From assembly GCF_002796985.1 (NCBI RefSeq), contig NZ_PEKX01000007.1, positions 1,106,284-1,170,283 on the forward strand: DNA of 64,000 bases. The letters run 5' to 3'. The stretch comes from Pseudomonas sp. (GTDB lineage: Bacteria > Pseudomonadota > Gammaproteobacteria > Pseudomonadales > Pseudomonadaceae). The translations under genes were made by a program, and so were the position numbers. The notes beneath the pieces were generated by a model. The model saw nothing but the letters and a program-made list of their open reading frames with translations, did no database searches and was not told where the DNA came from. Below are positions 25,123 through 33,584 of this stretch, piece after piece (position 1 is the first letter of the stretch; each line of letters opens with the position of its first letter).

Positions 25123-26145
25123 GTGTTGCGTGGAAGCTGGCTGTTGGCGGTGTTGGTGCAGACTGTCCTGGTGGCGGCCCTGGCAGGTTGCGGGGAGTCG
25201 GTCGAACGCTTTGGCGGGCCGACCATGGGCAGCAGCTACACGGTGCAGTACGTGACCACGGACAAGGCGCCGGACACTGCGAGGCTCAAGGCCGAGGTCG
25301 AGTCGATCCTGGCGAGCCTCGACGAGCAGTTCTCCACCTACCGCGACGACTCCGTGATTTCGCGCTTCAACGCCCGCCCGGCCGGCAGTTGCATGGCCTT
25401 GCCGGCGGACATGCTCAAGCTCTGGCGCTACGGCGAGGAGCTTTCACGGCAGAGCGGCGGTGCCTTCGATCTCACCGTCGAGCCGCTGATGAATCTCTGG
25501 GGTTTCGGCCCGCAGTCGCGCGGCGAGAAGGTGCCGGATGCCGTTGCGCTGGAGCGGGCAAGGGCCCGCGTCGGTCATCAGCATCTGCAGCTGAAAGGCG
25601 AGCAGCTGTGCAAGGACGTTGACGCGCAACTGGACTTCGACAGCATCGTCGCCGGCTACGCGGTGGATCAGGTCAGCGCGCGCCTGGCCGAGCTGGGGTT
25701 GACGGATTACCTGGTAGAAATCACCGGCGAGCTCAAGGCCGTGGGCCACAAGCCCGATGGCACGCCCTGGCGCATCGCCCTGGAAGTCCCCAGCGGTGAG
25801 CGCGAACGTCAGGTGGAGCGCTCGGTGGCGTTGGACGGCTTCGGGCTGTCCACCTCCGGCAACTACCGCAACTATTTCGAGGAAGGTGGGCAGCGCTATT
25901 CGCACACCTTCGATCCGCGCAGTGGCACGCCAATCAAGCATGCGCTGGCGGCGGTCACGGTGGCGGATGCCCAGGCTCTGCATGCCGATGGTCTGTCGAC
26001 CCTGCTGATGGTGCTGGGGCCGGAGGAGGGCTATACCTTTGCCGAGCGCAACGGGCTGGCGGCCTTCTTCATCGTGCACCAGGGCGAGGGCTTCGTGACC
26101 CGCGCGACGACGCGCTTCGAGGCGCTGTTCCCGTCGCCTGAATGA
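25123..26145 (+). CDS. apbE: FAD:protein FMN transferase ApbE (lipoprotein)
   Basis: A 340-residue ApbE, which attaches FMN to threonine in target proteins such as NqrB, NqrC and RnfG/D on the periplasmic side. GTG 25123 is chosen because AGGAGG lies six bases upstream and translation then opens with a complete lipoprotein signal and lipobox LAGC. ApbE features seen are GPTMGSSYTVQY, DFDSIVAGYAVD, STSGNYRNY and the metal-site segment HTFDPRSGTPI. In P. aeruginosa this gene ends the nqr operon, but here aroP lies directly upstream and no nqr genes are present in the window. Confidence 0.93.
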   Translation: MLRGSWLLAVLVQTVLVAALAGCGESVERFGGPTMGSSYTVQYVTTDKAPDTARLKAEVESILASLDEQFSTYRDDSVISRFNARPAGSCMALPADMLKLWRYGEELSRQSGGAFDLTVEPLMNLWGFGPQSRGEKVPDAVALERARARVGHQHLQLKGEQLCKDVDAQLDFDSIVAGYAVDQVSARLAELGLTDYLVEITGELKAVGHKPDGTPWRIALEVPSGERERQVERSVALDGFGLSTSGNYRNYFEEGGQRYSHTFDPRSGTPIKHALAAVTVADAQALHADGLSTLLMVLGPEEGYTFAERNGLAAFFIVHQGEGFVTRATTRFEALFPSPE

Positions 26146-26355
26146 AAGCTTCGGCGGGCATGATGGCGGCCCGCCGGCTGGTCAAGGCATGTAGTGGCGG
26201 CAAAATTCGCCTACCTGCCGACCAACCGCTAATGTGCAGCCTTTTGCCGCAGGGCTAAGCTGCGCCAATGATTTCGATCCGCCTCGGCGCATGTGGTGCC
26301 GGGGCTTCGCCGGGAGCGCCACGCGGGCGCCCCGGCCTGTTCTGAAGGAGTACGC

Positions 26356-27750
26356 ATGGCTGTCTACAACTACGACGTGGTGATTCTCGGCACGGGCCCG
26401 GCAGGCGAGGGGGCAGCGATGAACGCCTCCAAGTACGGGCGCAAGCTGGCGGTGGTGGACAGCCGTCGCGTGGTCGGCGGCAACTGCACGCACCTGGGCA
26501 CCATCCCGTCCAAGGCGTTGCGTCACTCGGTGAAGCAGATCATCGAGTTCAACACCAACCCGATGTTCCGCCAGATCGGCGAGCCGCGCTGGTTCTCCTT
26601 CCCGGACGTACTGAAAAGCGCCGAGCGGGTGATCTCCAAGCAGGTCTCCTCGCGCACCGGCTACTACGCGCGCAACCGCATCGACATGTTCAACGGCACC
26701 GCCAGTTTCGTCGACGAGCGTACCGTTGAAGTCGTGACCCCCAGCGGCGCCGTGGAGCGCCTGGTGGCCGACCAGTTCGTCATCGCCACCGGCTCGCGCC
26801 CGTATCGCCCGTCGGACATCAACTTCAACCACCCGCGCGTCTACGACAGCGACACCATTCTCTCCCTGAGCCACACCCCGCGCCGCCTGATCATCTACGG
26901 AGCCGGCGTGATCGGCTGCGAGTACGCCTCGATCTTCAGCGGCCTGGGCGTGCTGGTGGACCTGATCGACACCCGCGACCAGTTGCTGAGCTTCCTCGAC
27001 GACGAAATCTCCGATGCGCTGAGCTATCACCTGCGCAACAACAACGTGCTGATCCGTCACAATGAGGATTACGAGCGCGTGGAAGGCCTGGACAACGGGG
27101 TGATCCTGCACCTGAAGTCGGGCAAGAAGATCAAGGCCGACGCCCTGCTGTGGTGTAACGGCCGTACCGGCAATACCGACCGCCTGGGCCTCGAGAACAT
27201 CGGCATCAAGGTCAACAGCCGTGGCCAGATCGAGGTGGACGAGAACTATCGCACCTCGGTGTCGAACATCTACGCCGCCGGCGACGTGATTGGTTGGCCG
27301 AGCCTGGCCAGCGCCGCCTACGACCAGGGTCGTTCGGCTGCCGGCAACATCGTCGAGCACGATGGCTGGCGCTTCGTGAACGACGTGCCGACCGGCATCT
27401 ACACCATTCCGGAGATCAGCTCGATCGGCAAGAACGAGCAGGAGCTGACCGTGGCGAAGATTCCTTATGAGGTGGGCAAGGCCTTCTTCAAGGGCATGGC
27501 TCGCGCGCAGATATCCAACGAGCCGGTGGGCATGCTGAAGATCCTGTTCCACCGCGAGACCCTGGAAATCCTCGGTGTGCACTGCTTCGGCGACCAGGCC
27601 TCGGAGATCGTCCACATCGGCCAGGCGATCATGAACCAGCCGGGCGAGCTGAACACCCTGAAGTACTTCGTCAACACCACCTTCAACTATCCGACCATGG
27701 CCGAAGCCTACCGCGTAGCGGCGTTCGACGGCCTGAACCGGATTTTTTGA
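26356..27750 (+). CDS. sthA: Soluble pyridine nucleotide transhydrogenase SthA
   Basis: A 464-residue FAD flavoprotein that interconverts NADPH and NADH in the cytosol. The N-terminal FAD motif VVILGTGPAGEGAA is followed by GGNCTHLGTIPSKALR, where the second cysteine of the disulfide pair of related reductases is replaced, as expected for this family. The NAD(P) motif IYGAGVIGCEYA and a C-terminal dimer domain follow. Length equals the P. aeruginosa enzyme. ATG 26356 has AAGGAG upstream. It is single, with a stem-loop after the stop. Confidence 0.97.
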   Translation: MAVYNYDVVILGTGPAGEGAAMNASKYGRKLAVVDSRRVVGGNCTHLGTIPSKALRHSVKQIIEFNTNPMFRQIGEPRWFSFPDVLKSAERVISKQVSSRTGYYARNRIDMFNGTASFVDERTVEVVTPSGAVERLVADQFVIATGSRPYRPSDINFNHPRVYDSDTILSLSHTPRRLIIYGAGVIGCEYASIFSGLGVLVDLIDTRDQLLSFLDDEISDALSYHLRNNNVLIRHNEDYERVEGLDNGVILHLKSGKKIKADALLWCNGRTGNTDRLGLENIGIKVNSRGQIEVDENYRTSVSNIYAAGDVIGWPSLASAAYDQGRSAAGNIVEHDGWRFVNDVPTGIYTIPEISSIGKNEQELTVAKIPYEVGKAFFKGMARAQISNEPVGMLKILFHRETLEILGVHCFGDQASEIVHIGQAIMNQPGELNTLKYFVNTTFNYPTMAEAYRVAAFDGLNRIF

Positions 27751-27754
27751 GGTA

Positions 27755-27783
27755 CCCCGACCGGCGGCCTGAGCCGGTCGGGG
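27755..27783. terminator. Perfect stem-loop between convergent sthA and the phosphodiesterase gene
   Basis: An 11-base perfect stem CCCCGACCGGC (27755-27765) and GCCGGTCGGGG (27773-27783), loop GGCCTGA. There is no T tract on either strand, so it may stop polymerase inefficiently or protect 3' ends. Confidence 0.5.
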
Positions 27784-27792
27784 GGAACCTGC

Positions 27793-28515
27793 TCAGCGAT
27801 TCCCGATCGTGGCAGTGGCCAAACCGGGAAAGTCTGTAATCAGGCTATCCACGCCAAAATCGGCGAGCCGGCGCATCAGCGCCGGCTCGTTGACCGTCCA
27901 GACCGACACATGCAGCCCCTGCTTCTGCGCCTTGAGCAGACGCTCCGGGGTGCACAGCATCCAGTTCAGCGCCAGCAGATGGCAGCCGTAGTGCGCGGCG
28001 ACCTTCAACGGGTCGAGCCAGGCGTATTCGGCCACCAGCCCGCGTTGCAGGTCCGGCGCCAGCTCGTCCAGCGCGCGCAGCACCGTGCGTGAGCTCGAGG
28101 TCACGGTGATCCGGTCGCGCAGGCCGAAACGGCCCACCAACTGGTGGATTGCCTGCACCGTGCGCCCGGCCCGGTCCTTCGAGGCGCTTTTGACTTCCAG
28201 CTGCCAGTGCTCGAACTCGCAGCGCTCGAACAGCTCCGCCAGGCGCGGAATTGGGCAGGGGCGTATCCAGCCCGGGCCGCCTTCACGGGCGTCCATGGTC
28301 ACCAGATCGTCCGCCAGTTGCTCGGACACTTTGCCGCGCCGGCCGGTGGTGCGTTTGAGCGTCGAATCGTGGATCACCATCAGCTCGCCGTCGCGGGACA
28401 GGTGCAGATCCAGTTCGCAGCGCTTCACGCCATGTTCCAGGCAGCGCTGGAAGCTGGTCAGGGTATTTTCCGGTGCTTCGCCTTTGGCGCCGCGATGGCC
28501 ATAGATCAGAGTCAC
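27793..28515 (-). CDS. Glycerophosphodiester phosphodiesterase family protein (cytosolic)
   Basis: A 240-residue GDPD-family enzyme that hydrolyses deacylated phospholipids to glycerol-3-phosphate and an alcohol. Motifs: IYGHRGAKGEAPENT near the N terminus (catalytic His-Arg and Glu), CELDLHLSRDGELMVIHDSTLKRTT and the C-terminal VSVWTVNEPA. No signal peptide, so it is the cytosolic type. Translation starts at GTG 28515, supported by AAGGAG five bases upstream and by a GTGA overlap with the upstream gene's stop; alternative upstream starts add unrelated sequence. Confidence 0.92.
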   Translation of the reverse strand: MTLIYGHRGAKGEAPENTLTSFQRCLEHGVKRCELDLHLSRDGELMVIHDSTLKRTTGRRGKVSEQLADDLVTMDAREGGPGWIRPCPIPRLAELFERCEFEHWQLEVKSASKDRAGRTVQAIHQLVGRFGLRDRITVTSSSRTVLRALDELAPDLQRGLVAEYAWLDPLKVAAHYGCHLLALNWMLCTPERLLKAQKQGLHVSVWTVNEPALMRRLADFGVDSLITDFPGLATATIGNR

Positions 28516-28826
28516 TGGGGCTCCTTGGGAGTCGGTGAAAGGTCCTTGAGATAGTGCGAGCGGTGCTGGCGAACGGCATCGACCACCACCCCGCTCTCGA
28601 AATAGACGCTGAATTCGCGGTAGTCCCAGCGCGAGATGGGCGGCTTGCCCACTGCCGGATGCTCCTCGTCCGGCAGGCCGAAGCGCTCCAGCACGGCTTT
28701 CTGGCTCTCGCCGCGGGCCGGTAGCGAGATGTGTGGGTCGCCCTGGGCGCCCACGGGAATCTCGATGGTATCGGCCAGCAGTGGCAGCGGGGTGACAAGG
28801 CTCAACAGGAGCAGCAGAAGGCGCAT
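28512..28826 (-). CDS. Small periplasmic protein of unknown function
   Basis: A 104-residue exported protein: signal peptide MRLLLLLLSLVTPLPLLA, then a domain with ESQKAVLERFGLPDEEHPAVG and ISRWDYREFSVYFESGVVVDAV. The pattern (helix, GxP, W-Y strand, FxVYFExGxV strand) recalls the SmpA/BamE-like fold, but this is a visual resemblance only. The ATG at 28826 follows AAGGAAA. Its stop overlaps the GTG of the phosphodiesterase gene by four bases, so the two are translationally coupled. Confidence 0.82.
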   Translation of the reverse strand: MRLLLLLLSLVTPLPLLADTIEIPVGAQGDPHISLPARGESQKAVLERFGLPDEEHPAVGKPPISRWDYREFSVYFESGVVVDAVRQHRSHYLKDLSPTPKEPQ

Positions 28827-28840
28827 GGATTTCCTTTCGT

Positions 28841-29416
28841 TCATTCTTCGCGGGCCTTGGCCTGCCGGCGTTCCAGTGCCTGGTGCTGGAGGATGTGGCG
28901 GGCCAGCAACTGGCGCTGGGCATCGCCGAGCATCTCGAATTCGGTGCCGATCTCGTAGTCGCCCTCAGGCTGCTGCTGGCAATGGGTGACCTTGGCGCGC
29001 AACAGAAGGCCCAGGCCGTGGGGGAGCAGGACGATCTTCAGCGCCAGGTACTGGCCGACCAGCAGTGGCTGGGTGTCGCGGAAATTGATGCCGCCTTCGG
29101 ACAGCGTCACCTTGCGCGCCGGGCCGATCTCGCGGAGCAGGCTCTGGGTCAGCGCCTGGGCGATCAGGTCGATGCGCTTGTTCATCACCTTCAGGTAGCT
29201 GGCCAGCGGGCGGTCGCGCTCGTTGATATGGCGCAGCAGGTGCTGCGACTCGAAGTCGGTCAGGTGCAGGTCGCTGAGCAGATTGAACAGCGCGGAATCA
29301 TCCTGAAGCACTTCTTGCGACTGGATTTCGTCCTCGCGCAGCGGGCGAAATTCCAATGCGAGCGTGTCTTCAATACGATAGTATTCGCGGCGGTCATCCG
29401 CGTCTGGAGTGGACAT
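28841..29416 (-). CDS. PilZ-domain protein, probable cyclic-di-GMP effector
   Basis: A 191-residue protein. It starts DRREYYRIEDTLALEF, a PilZ-like R-x3-R run, with a helical middle region and a C-terminal beta segment (GGINFRDTQPLLVGQYLALKIVLLP) matching the PilZ xD/NxSxxG region in degenerate form. Binding of c-di-GMP is plausible but not certain. ATG 29416 was chosen because the sequence upstream is unlike the family. It ends 14 bases before the small periplasmic protein, so a three-gene minus-strand group with the phosphodiesterase is likely. It is divergent from lolC. Confidence 0.8.
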   Translation of the reverse strand: MSTPDADDRREYYRIEDTLALEFRPLREDEIQSQEVLQDDSALFNLLSDLHLTDFESQHLLRHINERDRPLASYLKVMNKRIDLIAQALTQSLLREIGPARKVTLSEGGINFRDTQPLLVGQYLALKIVLLPHGLGLLLRAKVTHCQQQPEGDYEIGTEFEMLGDAQRQLLARHILQHQALERRQAKAREE

Positions 29417-29540
29417 GGCGAACCCACGGCAGCAGTGATGGTCTGAGTGTAAAGCCGCCTGCCTGGCCTCGCCACACGGAAGTCGCACGCCAGATGGATC
29501 TGACGCCCGACGCACTCTTCATCTTCTCAATCGGCCCCTC

Positions 29541-30794
29541 ATGTTCAGACCTCTTTCCGTCTACATCGGAACGCGCTACACACGCGCCAAACGCCGCAGC
29601 CACTTCGTTTCCTTTATCTCGCTCACCTCCATGATCGGCCTCGCGCTGGGCGTGGTGGTGATGATCGTGGTGCTCTCGGTGATGAACGGCTTCGACCACG
29701 AGATGCGCACCCGCGTGCTGGGCATGGTGCCCCACGCCACGGTCGAGTCCTACCAGCCCATCCAGGACTGGCGGGGTATCGCCGGGCAGATCAAGACACA
29801 GCACCCCAACGTGCTGGAGGTCGCCCCCTTCATTCAGATGCAGGGCCTGCTCAGCGCTGGTGGCACGGTGCAGAAGGTGCTGATCAACGCCGTGGACCCG
29901 AACGAGGAGAGCAAGGTCTCGATCATCGACCAGTTCTTCCAGCAAGGCTCGCTGCAAAGCCTGAAGCCCGGCGAGTTCGGCATCATCATCGGCGACAAGG
30001 CGGCGAAGAACCTCGGCGTGAAGCTGGGCGACAAGGTGACCTTCATCGCCCCGGAGGTCTCGGTCACCCCGGCCGGCATGTTCCCGCGCATGAAGCGTTT
30101 TACCGTGGTTGGCACCTTCCACGTTGGCGCCGGCGAGCTGGACGGATACGTCGCCATGGTCAACATCGATGACGCCGCACGCATGCGCCGCCTCAAGGAG
30201 GGCCAGGTCGAAGGCCTGCGCCTGAAGCTCGACGACTTGTTCCAGGCGCCGCGCACCGCCTGGGAAATCGCCCGCACCCTGAAGGGCAACGACTACTTCG
30301 CCCGCGACTGGACCCGCAGCCACGGCAACCTGTACCAGGCGATCCGCATGGAGAAATCCATGATCGGCCTGTTGCTGCTGCTGATCGTCGCGGTTGCCGC
30401 GTTCAACATCATTTCCACCCTGGTCATGGTCGTCACCGACAAGAAGGCCGACATCGCCATCCTGCGCACGCTGGGCGCCACGCCGGGCCAGATCATGGCG
30501 ACCTTCATGGTCCAGGGCACGGTGATCGGCGTGATCGGCACCTTCATCGGCGGCGTGCTTGGCGTGCTAGCGGCGCTCAACGTCAGCTCCGCCATCGCCC
30601 TGCTGGAACGCCTGCTGGGCCACAAATTCCTCAACGCGGACGTCTACTTCATCGACTACCTGCCCTCGCAGCTGATGAGCGAGGACGTGGTCCTGGTCTG
30701 TAGCGCCGCGCTGATCCTGAGTTTCCTCGCCACCCTGTATCCGGCCTGGCGTGCGGCCCGCACCCAGCCCGCGGAGGCCCTGCGTTATGAGTAA
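29541..30794 (+). CDS. lolC: Lipoprotein-releasing ABC transporter permease LolC
   Basis: A 417-residue inner-membrane permease of the LolC/E (FtsX/MacB) family that extracts outer-membrane lipoproteins and hands them to LolA. There is one N-terminal membrane segment (SMIGLALGVVVMIVVLSVMNGF), a periplasmic domain of about 220 residues, and three C-terminal segments (GLLLLLIVAVAAFNIISTLVMVV onwards). It is the first gene of lolCDE and overlaps lolD by eight bases. The name LolC versus LolE is by position. Confidence 0.93.
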   Translation: MFRPLSVYIGTRYTRAKRRSHFVSFISLTSMIGLALGVVVMIVVLSVMNGFDHEMRTRVLGMVPHATVESYQPIQDWRGIAGQIKTQHPNVLEVAPFIQMQGLLSAGGTVQKVLINAVDPNEESKVSIIDQFFQQGSLQSLKPGEFGIIIGDKAAKNLGVKLGDKVTFIAPEVSVTPAGMFPRMKRFTVVGTFHVGAGELDGYVAMVNIDDAARMRRLKEGQVEGLRLKLDDLFQAPRTAWEIARTLKGNDYFARDWTRSHGNLYQAIRMEKSMIGLLLLLIVAVAAFNIISTLVMVVTDKKADIAILRTLGATPGQIMATFMVQGTVIGVIGTFIGGVLGVLAALNVSSAIALLERLLGHKFLNADVYFIDYLPSQLMSEDVVLVCSAALILSFLATLYPAWRAARTQPAEALRYE

Positions 30795-31485
30795 GCCGAC
30801 CCCCAACGACCAGGCTGTCCTGAGCTGCCGCGATCTTGGCAAACGCTACGAGGAAGGCCCGCAGTCGGTCGAGGTCCTCTCCGACGTGCAACTGGAGCTG
30901 CTGCCCGGCGAGCGCGTCGCCATCATCGGTAGCTCCGGTTCGGGCAAGAGCACCCTGTTGAACATGCTCGGTGGCCTCGACACGCCCAGCACCGGCAGTG
31001 TCTGGCTGGCCGGCGAGCAGTTGTCGGCGCTCAACGAGAAGCAGCGCGGCCTGCTGCGCAACCGCGCACTGGGCTTCGTCTACCAGTTCCACCACCTGCT
31101 TCCGGAGTTCACCGCCCTGGAGAACGTCTGCATGCCGCTGCTGATCGGCAAGACGCCGATCCCAGAGGCGCGTCAGCGTGCCACGGCGTTGCTGGAGCGT
31201 GTTGGCCTGGGCCATCGCCTGAGCCACAAACCGTCCGAGCTTTCCGGCGGTGAGCGCCAACGCGTGGCCATTGCCCGCGCCCTGGTGAACACGCCGAAAC
31301 TGGTGCTGCTCGACGAACCCACCGGCAACCTCGACCAGCACACTGCCCATGGTATCCAGGAACTGATGCTTGAACTGTCGCAGTCCCTGCGCACCGCCTT
31401 CCTGGTCGTGACCCACGACACTTACCTTGCCCAGCAGATGGACCGTGTGCTGCGCCTGGAGGAGGGTCGGCTGGTCGCCGCCTGA
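30787..31485 (+). CDS. lolD: Lipoprotein-releasing ABC transporter ATPase LolD
   Basis: A 232-residue ABC ATPase powering the LolCE permease. Walker A is GSSGSGKST, the signature is LSGGERQRVAIARAL and Walker B is LVLLDEPTGNLD. ATG 30787 sits inside the end of lolC, indicating coupled translation. The cytosolic location and pairing with two flanking permease genes identify the transporter. Confidence 0.96.
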   Translation: MSKPTPNDQAVLSCRDLGKRYEEGPQSVEVLSDVQLELLPGERVAIIGSSGSGKSTLLNMLGGLDTPSTGSVWLAGEQLSALNEKQRGLLRNRALGFVYQFHHLLPEFTALENVCMPLLIGKTPIPEARQRATALLERVGLGHRLSHKPSELSGGERQRVAIARALVNTPKLVLLDEPTGNLDQHTAHGIQELMLELSQSLRTAFLVVTHDTYLAQQMDRVLRLEEGRLVAA

Positions 31486-31496
31486 GGGATACCGGA

Positions 31497-32744
31497 ATGT
31501 TCAGACCCCTATCCATCTTCATCGGCACCCGCTACACGCGGGCCAAGCGACGCAACCACTACATCTCGTTCATCTCCCTGACCTCGATGATCGGCCTCGC
31601 CCTGGGCGTGCTGGCCATGATCGTGGTGCTCTCGGTGATGAACGGCTTCCAGAAGGAAATGCGCTCGCGCATCCTCGGCATGGTCCCGCACGCCGTGCTG
31701 CAACAGACCAGCGGTCCGCTGGATAATTGGCAGCATGTCGCCGAGGTGGCGAAGCAGAACCCCAAGATCGTCGGCGCGGTGCCCTACACCGAAGTCGACG
31801 GCATGCTCTCCTACAAGGGCATGATGCAGCCCATCGAGGTCGACGGCGTCGATCCGGCGCTGGAAACCCAGGTGTCGATCATCGGCCAGCACATGGTTCG
31901 CGGCAGCCTCGACGACCTCAAGGCCACCGAGTTCGGCGTGGTCATCGGCGAGATCACCGCGCGGCGCTTCCACGTCAACGTCGGTGACAGCCTGCTGCTG
32001 ATCGTCCCCGAACCCAGCACCGCGCCCGGCGGTATCACCCCGCGCATGCAGCGCCTGAATGTGGTCGGTATCTTCAAGGTAGGCGCCGAGCTGGACAGCT
32101 CCCTGGCACTGATCCACGTTGACGACGCGGCGAGCCTGCTGCGCTGGCAGCCTGGCCAGGTGCAGAGCGTACGCATTGCCCTGAAAGACCTGTTCCAGGC
32201 GCCGGAAGTCGGCGCGGCCATCGCCAAACAACTGGGCGAAGGTTATCGCTCGGTGGACTGGACCCACACCCAGGGCAGCCTGTTCAGCGCGATGAAGATG
32301 GAAAAGACCATGATCGGCCTGCTGCTGTTGCTGATCGTCGCGGTTGCCGCCTTCAACATCATTGCCACGCTGATCATGGTGGTGGCCGACAAGCGCGCGG
32401 ACATCGCCATCCTGCGCACACTGGGCGCCACGCCGAAGCAGATCATGGCGATCTTCATGGTGCAGGGCACGGTGATCGGCCTGATCGGCACCGTCATCGG
32501 CTGCGTACTGGGCGTGCTGGCGGCGTACAACGTCACCGCCATCGTCTCGACCCTGGAGCGCGTGGCCGGTACTCACGTGTTCAACTCGGACATCTACTTC
32601 ATCAATTACCTGCCGTCGGACCCGCAGATCAGCGATATCGTGCTGATCTGCGTCGCGGCGCTGTCGATGAGCTTCCTCGCCACGCTGTACCCAGCCTGGC
32701 GCGCGGCCTCGACCCAGCCGGCGGAATCGCTGCGTTACGAGTGA
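31497..32744 (+). CDS. lolE: Lipoprotein-releasing ABC transporter permease LolE
   Basis: A 415-residue paralogue of the upstream permease. It shares the opening MFRPLS-IGTRYTRAKRR and the C-terminal membrane segments almost word for word, while the central periplasmic domain differs more. It completes lolCDE, 11 bases after lolD, and is followed by a strong terminator. The close similarity of the two permeases suggests an old duplication. Confidence 0.93.
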   Translation: MFRPLSIFIGTRYTRAKRRNHYISFISLTSMIGLALGVLAMIVVLSVMNGFQKEMRSRILGMVPHAVLQQTSGPLDNWQHVAEVAKQNPKIVGAVPYTEVDGMLSYKGMMQPIEVDGVDPALETQVSIIGQHMVRGSLDDLKATEFGVVIGEITARRFHVNVGDSLLLIVPEPSTAPGGITPRMQRLNVVGIFKVGAELDSSLALIHVDDAASLLRWQPGQVQSVRIALKDLFQAPEVGAAIAKQLGEGYRSVDWTHTQGSLFSAMKMEKTMIGLLLLLIVAVAAFNIIATLIMVVADKRADIAILRTLGATPKQIMAIFMVQGTVIGLIGTVIGCVLGVLAAYNVTAIVSTLERVAGTHVFNSDIYFINYLPSDPQISDIVLICVAALSMSFLATLYPAWRAASTQPAESLRYE

Positions 32745-32757
32745 TTCATCCGTCCGC

Positions 32758-32787
32758 AAAAAAGCCGCCCTTCGGGGCGGCTTTTTT
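32758..32787 (+). terminator. Terminator of lolCDE (bidirectional form)
   Basis: A6 then GCCGCCC (32764-32770), TTCG loop, GGGCGGC (32775-32781) and T6. It is symmetric, so it could also act for the convergent DUF2062 transcript. Confidence 0.95.
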
Positions 32788-32815
32788 GTACCTGCTATCG
32801 ACGCTGGGGATTGGC

Positions 32816-32906
32816 GTAGGAGCGGACTTTGTCCGCGATTGGCTGGCCGCGCTCTCTGATTGGCCGGAGCGGCGTTGAAACGATCGCGGACGAAGTCCGC
32901 TCCTAC
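32816..32906. repeat. REP-type inverted pair (BIME-like)
   Basis: Two inverted 24-base units at 32816-32839 and 32883-32906 (GTAGGAGCGGAC...GTCCGCGAT and its reverse complement with one or two changes). Each unit holds its own GCGGAC/GTCCGC hairpin. This is a common extragenic repeat of pseudomonads; a second pair with the same core lies at 40685-40755. Confidence 0.88.
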
Positions 32907-32916
32907 GTTTGAACCA

Positions 32917-33447
32917 TCAAATTCCGTTCTGCAGGTTGCGCAGCGCCCGGCGGCGACGCCAACTGCGGCCGATCCACCAGCGCCAGTAACCCTCGGTGGC
33001 CAGGTAGCCGAGGATGCCCACCAGGATGCCGCAGATCACTGACCCCAGCAGGAACGGTTGCCACAGCGCTGCCAGCTCGCTGCTGATCCACTCCCAGGTC
33101 AGGTGGTCGGGCAGGACGCGCGCCGGGATGCCCATGACCCAGGCGCCCATCTTGTAGGTGCAGTAGAACACCGGTGGCATGGTGATCGGGTTGGTCAGCC
33201 AGACCAGCCCGACCGAGATCGGCAGGTTGGCCCGTACCCACACCGCCAGCGAGGCGGCCAGCAGCATTTGCAGTGGGATCGGGATGAAGGCGGCGAACAG
33301 CCCCATGCCCATGGCGCGGGACACGGAGCGGCGATTCAGGTGCCAGAGGTTGGGCGACTGGATCAGCGGTCCGAGAAAGCGCAGGCCCTTGTGGTGCCTG
33401 ATGCTCTCCGGATCCGGCATGTAGCGCTTGAAGATTCGGCGCGGCAT
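32917..33447 (-). CDS. DUF2062 membrane protein
   Basis: A 176-residue inner-membrane protein with about three membrane segments and the DUF2062 core (MGMGLFAAFIPIPLQMLLAASLAVWVRANLPISVGLVWLTNPIT, where the NP motif in TNPIT is typical). The start MPRRIFKRYMPDP is characteristic of the family. The function is unknown. In PAO1 the same gene also sits between lolCDE and comEC. It runs opposite to both flanking genes. Confidence 0.9.
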   Translation of the reverse strand: MPRRIFKRYMPDPESIRHHKGLRFLGPLIQSPNLWHLNRRSVSRAMGMGLFAAFIPIPLQMLLAASLAVWVRANLPISVGLVWLTNPITMPPVFYCTYKMGAWVMGIPARVLPDHLTWEWISSELAALWQPFLLGSVICGILVGILGYLATEGYWRWWIGRSWRRRRALRNLQNGI

Positions 33448-33584
33448 GGAGGAAATCTCTGGCAGACGGACGACGGCCCATTATGCCTAGCTAGGTGGCA
33501 GTCATTCGTTGCCAACTATGTCCGTGTGTAACCGCCGCTTGCCAATCGGATCGGCGGTTGCGCCGGAGTCAGGGAGTCGCTCCG

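Noticed and set aside
29394..30323. A 309-codon minus-strand frame opposite lolC
   Set aside because: It is antisense to a clear permease gene and has no motif or ribosome site.
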